Shown here: piece by piece, positions 1 through 6,975 of the stretch
How positions within the stretch are numbered: position 1 is the first letter of the stretch
Layout: each line of letters begins with the position of its first letter
Origin: Sinorhizobium chiapasense
GTDB lineage: Bacteria > Pseudomonadota > Alphaproteobacteria > Rhizobiales > Rhizobiaceae
NCBI RefSeq assembly: GCF_036488675.1
Contig: NZ_CP133152.1
Location: 372,001 to 436,000, forward strand
Direction of reading: 5' to 3'
DNA: 64,000 nt
The notes under the pieces: generated by a model
The model's input: the letters and a program-made list of their open reading frames with translations, nothing else
Databases searched by the model: none
What the model was told of the DNA's origin: nothing
Translations under genes and position numbers: made by a program

Positions 1-539
1 CCCTTGCACTGTTCGGTGGCAAGCACATCATGTACATCCTTCGTGCGCATGCGGGCAGCCTGATTGGAAAGCTCGCCCATCATGACGACAGCCTTGCCCT
101 TGCCGCCGAGGATCTTGCAGATCTCCTGGGTTTCCAGCGTGCCGGATTCCATTTCGTTCGAAGCGACGAAAGCCTGCTTGTCCGGCAGGGTGTCGACGTT
201 GACCGGTTCGCGGTTGACATAGACCAGCGCAATGCCTGCATCGGCGGCGATCTTCGACATGGCGGCAGTTGCATCGGTATCGACCGGGTTGACGATGATG
301 GCATCGACACCAGCCGCGATGAAGTTCTGGATCTGGCTCTGCTGTTTCGCGACGTCGTTCTGCGCGTCCTCGATTTGCAGTTCGACCCCATTGAGGGTCT
401 TGGCGTAATCGGACATGCCGTTGCGCAGAACCGTCAGGAAGTTGTCGTCGAACAGCGCCATCGACACACCGATGGTCTCGGCATGCGCAGCTGTCGACAT
501 CATGACGGCCATCGCGGCGCCCAGCACAAATTTCTTCAT
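1..539 (-). CDS. ibpA: Inositol/ribose-type ABC transporter substrate-binding protein (partial)
   Basis: Periplasmic sugar-binding protein of the RbsB/LacI-fold class that delivers a sugar or cyclitol to an ABC importer. The visible 179 codons begin with a signal peptide (MKKFVLGAAMAVMMSTAAHA, cleavage after AHA) and continue with the first lobe of the fold, including the NPVDTDA segment near residue 84 that is usual at the sugar pocket. The C-terminal half lies beyond the left edge. It is read leftward, downstream of the TIM-barrel isomerase, with its own 238-base leader that carries a GGAA-N6-TTCC box at 691-704. That box is the reported IolR operator in S. meliloti, so I infer inositol as the ligand and the symbol ibpA; family membership is firm, substrate is inference. 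Confidence 0.8.
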   Translation of the reverse strand, partial: MKKFVLGAAMAVMMSTAAHAETIGVSMALFDDNFLTVLRNGMSDYAKTLNGVELQIEDAQNDVAKQQSQIQNFIAAGVDAIIVNPVDTDATAAMSKIAADAGIALVYVNREPVNVDTLPDKQAFVASNEMESGTLETQEICKILGGKGKAVVMMGELSNQAARMRTKDVHDVLATEQCK

Positions 540-690
540 TTCTTTTTCCTCCACATTCGGTGCCCGGCGACACCTTCTCCAGCCGGAAGTGCGACCCTTT
601 TCGCAGGTCGAACCCATCCCGAACCGAAAGCCGCACTCCCGCTGCTCTTTCGGTCAAAACGGAATAAACGAACCAGTAAATTGCGATTAC

Positions 691-704
691 GGAATATGTA
701 TTCC
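691..704. promoter_or_regulatory. IolR-type operator upstream of the inositol-type binding protein
   Basis: The sequence GGAA-TATGTA-TTCC is an exact match to the GGAA-N6-TTCC motif reported for the RpiR-family inositol repressor IolR of S. meliloti. It lies about 150 bases upstream of the binding-protein start, in the gap after the isomerase gene. A second exact match precedes the isomerase itself. Confidence 0.6.
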
Positions 705-777
705 ATTTTATCCAGGCGCCGTCAAGCCTGTCTTGCGGCGCCCGAGCCATTTTCGGTGTTTTCCTGCGAGAGGATGA

Positions 778-1590
778 TCAGGCCTTGGCCTGCAGATAAG
801 CCATGCTTTCCTGAAGCGCCTTTGCTGGATCGGCGAGCTCGTGCACCGACAGGGCGAAGGGCTCGAAGGAAAACACGCCCTTGTATCCCTGATCGGTGAG
901 GCGGCGAATCTGCCCGGCATTGTCCAGCCGGTCTTCCTGATCGATGAGAACGCGATGCGGGTCGCGCATGTCGGCGACCCTGACCGCCTTGTCGCTGACG
1001 CCGGAAATATGCACCAGCCCCGTAAGCTCCGGGAAAAAGGCGTCCTCGCCGGCAAGATGATGGTGGAAGGTGTCGTGCACGAGACGGAATGTCGCCTCGC
1101 CGCCGACCTCGCGGATCGCCTCGACGGCTTCGGTCTTGGAACGCAGCGAGCAGATCTCGAAGCCGAGCGGCTCGACAAACCCGGTAACGCCCGCGGTTTC
1201 CAGCAATGGCTTCAAGGCTTTCAGCGCGGTTCTCAGGTTTGCCTGGCGCTCGCCATCTTTCTGGCCGCTGCCATCATTGACCGGCACCAGCACCAGCGCC
1301 TTGGCGCCGCAATCGCGCGCATAGGAGATAAGCGCGCGTGCTTCCGCTTCGCGCTCGTCGTTCCATTCGTTGAAGCGTTGCAGCGCGTTGATCGAGATGA
1401 TCGTCAGCCCGTGCTTTTCAGTAAGCGCCCTCACGGCATCCGGGCTGGTGCCGTCAAGGATGGCATTGCCGGAGAGGTCGTTGCGGATTTCCACGGCGGA
1501 AATGCCGAGCGACTTGGCGAGCGCGAAGAACGCATCAAGCGGCAGACCGGGTGCCGCCATATGGTTGAGGGCGAAGGGAAGGGCGGTCAT
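778..1590 (-). CDS. Sugar phosphate isomerase/epimerase (AP endonuclease 2-like TIM barrel)
   Basis: A 270-residue xylose-isomerase-like TIM barrel of the IolE/IolH/hydroxypyruvate-isomerase superfamily. Metal-ligand-like positions are visible: E in GFVEPLGFE (about residue 139), the VHDTFHHHL segment (about 170), H in LVHISG and E in FSFEPF near 244. It probably isomerises or epimerises an inositol-derived ketose or keto-acid. The start is supported by GGAGG ten bases upstream. It is read leftward just before the inositol-type binding protein and has an IolR-type box in its leader, which ties it to inositol use. The exact reaction cannot be read from sequence. Confidence 0.8.
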   Translation of the reverse strand: MTALPFALNHMAAPGLPLDAFFALAKSLGISAVEIRNDLSGNAILDGTSPDAVRALTEKHGLTIISINALQRFNEWNDEREAEARALISYARDCGAKALVLVPVNDGSGQKDGERQANLRTALKALKPLLETAGVTGFVEPLGFEICSLRSKTEAVEAIREVGGEATFRLVHDTFHHHLAGEDAFFPELTGLVHISGVSDKAVRVADMRDPHRVLIDQEDRLDNAGQIRRLTDQGYKGVFSFEPFALSVHELADPAKALQESMAYLQAKA

Positions 1591-1636
1591 GGCAGGTGTA
1601 TCCTCCAGGAATGTTTGGAATGGCTTTCACCTGAGC

Positions 1637-1650
1637 GGAACGTTTGTTCC
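1637..1650. promoter_or_regulatory. IolR-type operator upstream of the TIM-barrel isomerase
   Basis: GGAA-CGTTTG-TTCC is a second exact GGAA-N6-TTCC box, 47 bases upstream of the isomerase start codon. Two exact copies of this spaced palindrome in front of two neighbouring inositol-type genes are unlikely to be chance. Confidence 0.6.
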
Positions 1651-1836
1651 ATTTCAGGTCTGATGCCACAATCATCACTTGGGAGGCGTCCGTCAAAGCG
1701 ATAGGTGGGCAGTCGTCTTGCATTTCTGCAAGATTGCATTTTGCTAATGATGGAATCCTGTCATGGCGTCGCTGCAGGAGGCACTCGCCGCGGATCAAGT
1801 CTGCAGCGTCCGGGTCTTCTTGGTGTGCTGTCAGGC

Positions 1837-2156
1837 CTACCGCGTGAGCCGACGCTCGAGGAAACTCTGCATGTCGCGTCGACCGTCGACGACGCAGTAG
1901 ACCACGACACTCGACCCGACCATCCGATAGATCATTCGCTACGGCTTGTGGTGCAATTCACGATATTCGGAGATTCCAAGAACTGCCAGTTCCTTGGGGA
2001 TGTTGCCACGCTCGGGGAACTCGGAGAGGCTTGCGCGGGCGTCCTCAATTTCGGCAAGTATGCGTTCGGCGGCCGCTTCGCCGTCTTTGGCTGCAATGTA
2101 TCGAAAGAGGTCCTCGAGATCCTGTCCATCGCCGGCAAGGAGCACTTGAACGTCAT
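1837..2156 (-). pseudogene. RelE/ParE-family toxin, broken by frameshift and internal stop
   Basis: The reading frame resembles a RelE/ParE ribonuclease or gyrase toxin: a helical start (QDLEDLFRYIAAKDG), then YRELHHKP, and after an in-frame TAG at 1939-1941 the typical ending RMIYR, VVVYCVVDGRRDMQSF, LERRL. The stop replaces the Tyr or Phe normally found in KP-Y-RMIYR. In addition the natural ATG (2156, overlapping the antitoxin stop as TGATG) is one base out of frame with the body of the gene, so a single-base deletion lies just after codon 4. The whole span is 320 bases, one short of 107 codons. Both lesions should abolish the toxin. Confidence 0.75.
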
Positions 2157-2428
2157 CAGGGCTGCGTCGCGAGTCTGCGCCGAACGCGTGCAAATGCTTC
2201 GGCAGCAGGCCGGACCTTGCCGTCCTGGACCTCTTTGTTGGTGAGCGCCAGAACTTTCAGAAGCGCCAGCGTCTCCTGGGTTTCCTCATATTGCGCCTGA
2301 AGCACCGCTTTGGCCTCGCCGTGTAAAGTGATCACAACCGGCTGCCCGTCCTCACCAAGCTTTCGAATGACTTCGGGCGCATGCGCTCTGAGATAACTGA
2401 TCGGTTTGACTTGTTCGGATAATTTCAT
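2156..2428 (-). CDS. Phd/YefM-family antitoxin
   Basis: A 90-residue antitoxin with the family N-terminus (VKPISYLRAHAPEVIRKL) that forms the DNA-binding and dimerising half, followed by PVVITLHGEAKAVLQ and a longer acidic helix that would wrap the toxin. It would neutralise the toxin and repress its own promoter. Its stop codon overlaps the toxin ATG, the normal arrangement. Because the partner toxin is inactivated, this antitoxin may now serve only as a repressor or cross-neutraliser, or be decaying. Confidence 0.85.
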   Translation of the reverse strand: MKLSEQVKPISYLRAHAPEVIRKLGEDGQPVVITLHGEAKAVLQAQYEETQETLALLKVLALTNKEVQDGKVRPAAEAFARVRRRLATQP

Positions 2429-2582
2429 GCCATACTCCTTCGACCGAAATAGACCAATAAAGGACTAAATAGAAGCGGCCGGAGCGACGAACAGGTTGGA
2501 GGGCTAGGCCTGCGGAGCACGGTGCGCTAGGCGGGCCCCTCCGGTACAGTGGTTGACGACGCGATTCATCTGTTCGCTGCGA

Positions 2583-3470
2583 CTACTTGATCCCGTTCGC
2601 CTCGGCGATGAAATCGGACAGCATCGGCACATAGTCTTCGCCGTGGCCGGTGCCGACGGCTTGCGCGAAGGAGTTGCGGACCGCCGCACCGATCGGGTTG
2701 GCGGCGCCGGAGGCATTCGCGAAGGCCGCGAGATAGCTCATGTCCTTGAAGGCGTTGCGGATGGCGAACTTGTGCGCATTCGGGTCGCGCTCGAGCACCC
2801 AGCGGAAGAAGGTCTGGTAGAACGGGCAATCCATTCGCCCGCCGCGGATGACGCTGTCGAAGACCTGCGGCGTGAGGCCGGCCTTCTGCCCAAGCATCAA
2901 GGCCTCGGAATAGAGCGCGGCGTAGCCCATCGCCAGGAAGTTGTTGAGGAGCTTCATCGTGTGGCCGGTGCCAGTCGGGCCGGTATGAACGATACGGCCG
3001 GCAAAGCATTCGAGCACCGGCCAGACGCGGCGGACATCGTCGTCAGCGCCGCCGACCATGACATCGAGCGTGCCGGCGGCGGCATCGGCCGGCGTGCGGC
3101 TGAGCGGCGCGTCGAGGAGCGTGACGTCCTTTCCGGCCAGATCCTCGGCGAGTTTCAGGGTGACGGAGGGATCGGAGGTAGAGCAGTCGACGATGGTGAG
3201 CGGCTTGCCTGCCGCCGCGATGCCGTCCGCGCCTTCGACCACCGAAAGCACCTCCGGAGAACCGGTGACGCAGAGGACGATGATGTCTGATCGTTCCGCC
3301 ATCTCGCGCGGCGTTTTGACTTCCGTCGCGCCCTCGGCGAGGAGCGCTTCGACCGGCGCCCGGTTGCGATGCGCCATCACCGCAAGTGGCCAGCCCTTTC
3401 TCACGACGTTTGTCGCCATGCCTTGACCCATGAGCCCGAGCCCGATGAAACCCACATTCGCCTTCGTCAT
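2583..3470 (-). CDS. 3-hydroxyisobutyrate dehydrogenase-family NAD(P)-dependent beta-hydroxyacid dehydrogenase
   Basis: A 295-residue member of the 3-HIBADH / tartronate-semialdehyde reductase family. Visible motifs are the Rossmann start FIGLGLMGQGMATN (residues 7-20), the substrate-binding segment DAPLSRTPADAAAGTL, and the helix GHTMKLLNNFLAMGY with the catalytic Lys. The substrate is a short 3-hydroxy acid that cannot be specified. The ATG at 3470 is chosen because the Rossmann fold begins directly after it; further upstream codons in this frame add nothing of the family. Its neighbours are the antitoxin downstream and the repair operon end upstream (in transcription sense), neither of which explains it. 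Confidence 0.85.
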   Translation of the reverse strand: MTKANVGFIGLGLMGQGMATNVVRKGWPLAVMAHRNRAPVEALLAEGATEVKTPREMAERSDIIVLCVTGSPEVLSVVEGADGIAAAGKPLTIVDCSTSDPSVTLKLAEDLAGKDVTLLDAPLSRTPADAAAGTLDVMVGGADDDVRRVWPVLECFAGRIVHTGPTGTGHTMKLLNNFLAMGYAALYSEALMLGQKAGLTPQVFDSVIRGGRMDCPFYQTFFRWVLERDPNAHKFAIRNAFKDMSYLAAFANASGAANPIGAAVRNSFAQAVGTGHGEDYVPMLSDFIAEANGIK

Positions 3471-3582
3471 TGGTCGCCTCCCTGCCTTGCGATATCCGGT
3501 CGTCGTTATCCTGCACGATCGAAGGCCGATCGCCAACTTAACCCTCTCGATTGTCGATCCCGGATTGTTCGGGAACCTGGAG

Positions 3583-4356
3583 TCAGTCTCGCAACGTGAT
3601 CCACACCGGAGCGTGATCGCTTGCGCCGTCGACGCCGCGGACGTCGCGGTCGATGCCTGCACCACTCAGTCGGCGTGCGAGCTTCCGGCTCAGGAGAACA
3701 TGGTCGAGACGCAGCCCGGCGTCGCGCTGCCAGCGGTTCCGGCGGTAGTCCCAGAATGTGAAAAGTTGCTCTTCCGGATATATCGCGCGCAGCGCGTCTA
3801 GCCAGCCCTGGTCGAGAAGGTGCCGGAAGGCGGCGCGGCTTTCGGGTTGGACGAGGGCGTTGTCGTCGTAGGAGCGGGTCGGGTAGATGTCGCGCGGCTC
3901 GGGCACCACGTTGTAGTCGCCGGCGAGCACGACCGGCAGACCGGTCGCCAGCAGTTCGGAAGCATGCAACCTCAGGCGTTCGTGCCAGGCCAGTTTGTAG
4001 TCGAATTTCGGTCCGGGTTGCGGATTGCCGTTCGGGGCGTAGAGCGAGGCGATCAGAACGCCGTTCACGGCCGCTTCGATGTATCGGCTTTGCGCGTCGG
4101 ACGGATCGCCGGGCAACTCGGCCCGGGTCAGGATCGGCTCGCTGTCGCGCGCCAGGATCGCAACGCCGTTCCAGGCCGCCTGTCCGCGCCAGACGGCACC
4201 GTAGCCGGCTCCCTCGATCGCTTCCCTCGGAATTTGGGTGTCCGTTGCCTTGAGTTCCTGCAGGCAGACGACATCCGGTTCGGCTGTTGCGAGCCAGGCG
4301 AGCAGGTTTTCGAGCCGCCGGTTGATACCGTTGATGTTGAAGGTCGCGATCTTCAT
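3583..4356 (-). CDS. xthA: Exodeoxyribonuclease III (AP endonuclease)
   Basis: A 257-residue endonuclease/exonuclease/phosphatase-family enzyme that cleaves DNA at abasic sites and trims 3-prime ends. Family motifs in order: TFNINGINRR at the start, VCLQELKATD with the metal-binding Glu, YAPNGNP, AGDYNVVPEPRDIY (usual GDFN with Asp-Asn), a DHVLLS segment and the C-terminal SDHAPVWI with the catalytic Asp-His. Length is normal for XthA. It is the last gene of the leftward ligD-ku operon, starting four bases after the hydrolase stop, which places base-excision cleavage next to end joining. Confidence 0.9.
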   Translation of the reverse strand: MKIATFNINGINRRLENLLAWLATAEPDVVCLQELKATDTQIPREAIEGAGYGAVWRGQAAWNGVAILARDSEPILTRAELPGDPSDAQSRYIEAAVNGVLIASLYAPNGNPQPGPKFDYKLAWHERLRLHASELLATGLPVVLAGDYNVVPEPRDIYPTRSYDDNALVQPESRAAFRHLLDQGWLDALRAIYPEEQLFTFWDYRRNRWQRDAGLRLDHVLLSRKLARRLSGAGIDRDVRGVDGASDHAPVWITLRD

Positions 4357-4360
4357 GCGC

Positions 4361-5002
4361 TCAGCGCACCAGCCGGCCGGTCCAGGCGGCAACTGTTTCA
4401 GCCACCGTCTTCAGATGATCGGCGGCGGAAAAACCGGATACGCTCTTGCGCGGTTTGAGGTCATGGTCGCCGTCCTCGAGCCACAAGATCTCGATCGCAC
4501 CGGAGAGCGTGTAGCCGGCAACTTCCTCGCGCGTGCCGAACTCGTCGCGTGTCCCCTGGCAGATCAAGGTCGGCGTCTTCAAGTCGGCGAGATGCTTCGT
4601 ACGAAGCTGCTCCGGCTTGGCTGGCGGATGAAACGGGTAACCGAGACAGACCAGCCCGGCGATTTTGCCGCCCGAGCGAAGCTCGTCGGCGATCATGCTC
4701 GCGACCCGCCCTCCCATCGACTTGCCGCCGATGACGAGCGGGCCGGTCGCGCCAAGCGCGTCAATGGCGGCCTCATATTCGGGCTTCAACGTCTCGGCCC
4801 GGGGCGGGGGCTTGCGGCCTTCCGAGGTCCGACGAGCCGCCATGTAACCGAACTCGAAGCGGGCGACGCGAAAGCCGGCGGCGGCAAGCGCCTTCGCAGT
4901 CGCGGTCATGGAGGCCGAGTCCATCGGTGCGCCGGCGCCGTGCGCGAGCAGAATGGTGACGGGGGCATCGTCCGGTCCGTCGAACAGAAATTTTTCGCCC
5001 AT
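4361..5002 (-). CDS. Alpha/beta hydrolase of the KANL3/Tex30 type
   Basis: A 213-residue alpha/beta hydrolase. The oxyanion region is ILLAHGAGAPMDS (residues 17-29), the nucleophile elbow is GGKSMGGR (Ser near 95), the acid lies in QGTRDEFG and the catalytic His in EDGDHDLKP. This is the dienelactone-hydrolase-like family annotated as KANL3/Tex30; substrates are not known in bacteria. It begins one base after the stop of the TPR gene and ends four bases before xthA, so it is translated as part of the ligD-ku operon. Why a hydrolase travels with repair genes is not clear from sequence. Confidence 0.85.
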   Translation of the reverse strand: MGEKFLFDGPDDAPVTILLAHGAGAPMDSASMTATAKALAAAGFRVARFEFGYMAARRTSEGRKPPPRAETLKPEYEAAIDALGATGPLVIGGKSMGGRVASMIADELRSGGKIAGLVCLGYPFHPPAKPEQLRTKHLADLKTPTLICQGTRDEFGTREEVAGYTLSGAIEILWLEDGDHDLKPRKSVSGFSAADHLKTVAETVAAWTGRLVR

Positions 5003-5003
5003 C

Positions 5004-6089
5004 TCAGCCGGCCGTCCTTGGAAGGAGATGGAGGTCGACGAACTGCACGCCGCGTTCGGCAGCCCGTGCCCATTCGGAATGCGTGTCGAGTTCGAGATAG
5101 CGCCTCCACCAGCGTCGCGCCTCGGCGAGATTGTCCGCGTCGAATTCGAGTTTCGCCAGGTTGAAGACAGCGTCCGCATAGTCGCCGTCGAGTTCGATGG
5201 CTTTCTTGAGGTACCGGCGGGCAGCATCGATCCGTCCGCGTTCGTTCATGAGCCCGGCAAGGTTAAACCAGGCCTCGACGAAGCTCGGGTCGAGCTTGAC
5301 CGCGCGTATATAATCATGCGCCGCTTCCACCTGCCGGCCCGCTGCCTTCAGGCAGTTCGCGCGGTTGAATGCGGCGACGGAGTCCGTCGGATCGATGGCG
5401 AGGCAACGTTGATAGTAGGCCGCCGCTTCCTCGTAAAAGCCGTCCTCCTCCGCAGCTTCCGCCCGGGCGAAAAGCTCTTCAAGCTCCGCATCGGTGGACG
5501 CTCCAAGGTCGAACAGCAACTGCCCGTCGAGTTCGCTGAGGCCCTCGGAGAGGCGAGCGTAGATCGTGTCCGCCCCTTCGTGATGGAGCGAGAGCGCGGT
5601 GAGCGCCGCTACGGATCCGGAGCGATGAACCGATCGCGCGATCGCACTCCAGGCGGCGCCGCTTTCGATCAGGCCGGCATATTTCCGGGCGAGGATCAGG
5701 TCCCGGAAAGAATAGGGTTCGCTGTCGTGCTCGAAGGCGTCGAACAGCGAAAGAAGGTCGAAGGTACGTGCTGCAAGCCGCGACTGATCGAGCAGCGACT
5801 GCCGCGTCAAGGCCGATGCTTTCGGCGCCGTCATCAGTCCCAGCAGCCGAAGAAAGCCGTTCTCGCTGAGAGGAAGTCTGTTCTGGTGTATCTCCGAGTC
5901 GAACCGTGTTTCGATTTCCGCCTCGCTCGCCCTTGAAAGCAGGCTGCGGCCGAAGACGAGGTGCGAGGTCTGGCGCGTGATGCCGCGCCTCAAATGGCCG
6001 AACTGACGCTCAACCTCGCGCGCCGCCAATCGGCGGGGAAACGCGGCAAGTGCGCCGACGATGCCGAAAGTCTTGCGCGCAACCGCCAT
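5004..6089 (-). CDS. TPR-repeat protein in the ligD-ku operon
   Basis: A 361-residue protein. The first half (about 1-230) is helical with no motif I can name; the second half holds tandem tetratricopeptide repeats, seen as repeated A-F/Y-x-R-A/G and AIxLDP-like units (YYQRCLAIDPTDSVAAFNRA, DYIRAVKLDPSFVEAWFNLA, YLKKAIELDGDYADAVFNLA). TPRs mediate protein contacts. Its ATG overlaps the Ku stop codon by one base (TGATG) and its stop is one base from the hydrolase ATG, so it is tightly coupled to ku. No signal peptide. Function in repair is inferred only from position. Confidence 0.8.
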   Translation of the reverse strand: MAVARKTFGIVGALAAFPRRLAAREVERQFGHLRRGITRQTSHLVFGRSLLSRASEAEIETRFDSEIHQNRLPLSENGFLRLLGLMTAPKASALTRQSLLDQSRLAARTFDLLSLFDAFEHDSEPYSFRDLILARKYAGLIESGAAWSAIARSVHRSGSVAALTALSLHHEGADTIYARLSEGLSELDGQLLFDLGASTDAELEELFARAEAAEEDGFYEEAAAYYQRCLAIDPTDSVAAFNRANCLKAAGRQVEAAHDYIRAVKLDPSFVEAWFNLAGLMNERGRIDAARRYLKKAIELDGDYADAVFNLAKLEFDADNLAEARRWWRRYLELDTHSEWARAAERGVQFVDLHLLPRTAG

Positions 6090-6949
6090 CAGACTTTTTT
6101 CTTGGCCGCCGGCTTGCCGCTGGTCGTTGCCGCCTTCGCGGTCCGCTTGGCCGCCGGCTTGCTCTTGGCCGGCGGTTTCGATTGCGAGAGGCTCGCCTTC
6201 AGCGCATCCATGAGATTGATGACGTTGCCACGCTCGGGCGCCGCCGCGATGATAGGCTTGTGGCCCTTGAGCTTCTCGCGGATCATCTGCATCAGCGCGA
6301 TCTCGTAGCGATCCTCGTAGTTCTTCGGATCGAAAGTCGTCAGCTTCTGCTCGATGAGCGCTTCCGCCAGCTGCAGCATTTCAGGATCCGGGTTTCCGAC
6401 CGGAATATTGCCGAAATACTCTGCCGTGCCGCGCACCTCGTTCGGGTTCCTGAGCGTGCACACGAACATGCCGCTCTCGCGCGGACCGATGGTGATCACC
6501 CGTTCTCGGCTGGAGAGCACGAGGCGTGCGATCGCAATCTTGCCAGTCTTGCGCAGAGCCTCGCGCAGCACGATGAAGGTTTCCTCGGCCATCGCGCCGT
6601 CCGGTGCCAAATAATAGGGCGCATCCTGGTAGATGACATCCACCGATCCTTCGTCGACGAAGGCCTCGATGTTCATTGTGTGGTTGGATTCGATCTTGAC
6701 GCTTTCGAGATCAGCGTCCTCGATAATGATGTATTTCTTGTCCTCGTATTCGTAGCCCTTCACCAGGTCGGAACGTTCGACCAGCCCCAGCTCCGGATCC
6801 ACCGGCTTCATGTTGATCCGGTTGTGGGTGTCCTTGTGAAGCTGATTGAAGCTGATGCGCTCGCTTGAACTGGTGGCTGGGTAGAGCCTGACGGGACAAC
6901 TTACGAGACTGAGTCTGAGATAACCTTTCCAACTTGCCCTGGGGGCCAT
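6089..6949 (-). CDS. ku: Ku protein, non-homologous end joining
   Basis: A 286-residue bacterial Ku, the DNA-end-binding ring that recruits LigD. The Ku core is recognisable from MAPRASWKGYLRLSLVSCPV at the start through NMKPVD, YYLAPDG and the family segment MRQMI-like ALMQMIREKLKGH. The tail (about residues 255-286) is an Ala-Lys-Pro-rich low-complexity stretch (AKSKPAAKRTAKAATT and so on) typical of Ku extensions that bind DNA. It starts 27 bases after ligD in the same leftward operon. Rhizobia often carry several ku copies; this is one. Confidence 0.95.
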   Translation of the reverse strand: MAPRASWKGYLRLSLVSCPVRLYPATSSSERISFNQLHKDTHNRINMKPVDPELGLVERSDLVKGYEYEDKKYIIIEDADLESVKIESNHTMNIEAFVDEGSVDVIYQDAPYYLAPDGAMAEETFIVLREALRKTGKIAIARLVLSSRERVITIGPRESGMFVCTLRNPNEVRGTAEYFGNIPVGNPDPEMLQLAEALIEQKLTTFDPKNYEDRYEIALMQMIREKLKGHKPIIAAAPERGNVINLMDALKASLSQSKPPAKSKPAAKRTAKAATTSGKPAAKKKV

Positions 6950-6975
6950 GATCGTCTCCTGCGCGGCAACACGAA

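Noticed and set aside
1939..2193. Toxin reading beginning at an ATG inside the antitoxin gene
   Set aside because: That start overlaps the antitoxin by 38 bases in another frame and adds residues unlike the family. The natural ATG at 2156 overlapping the antitoxin stop explains the gene better, with a frameshift.
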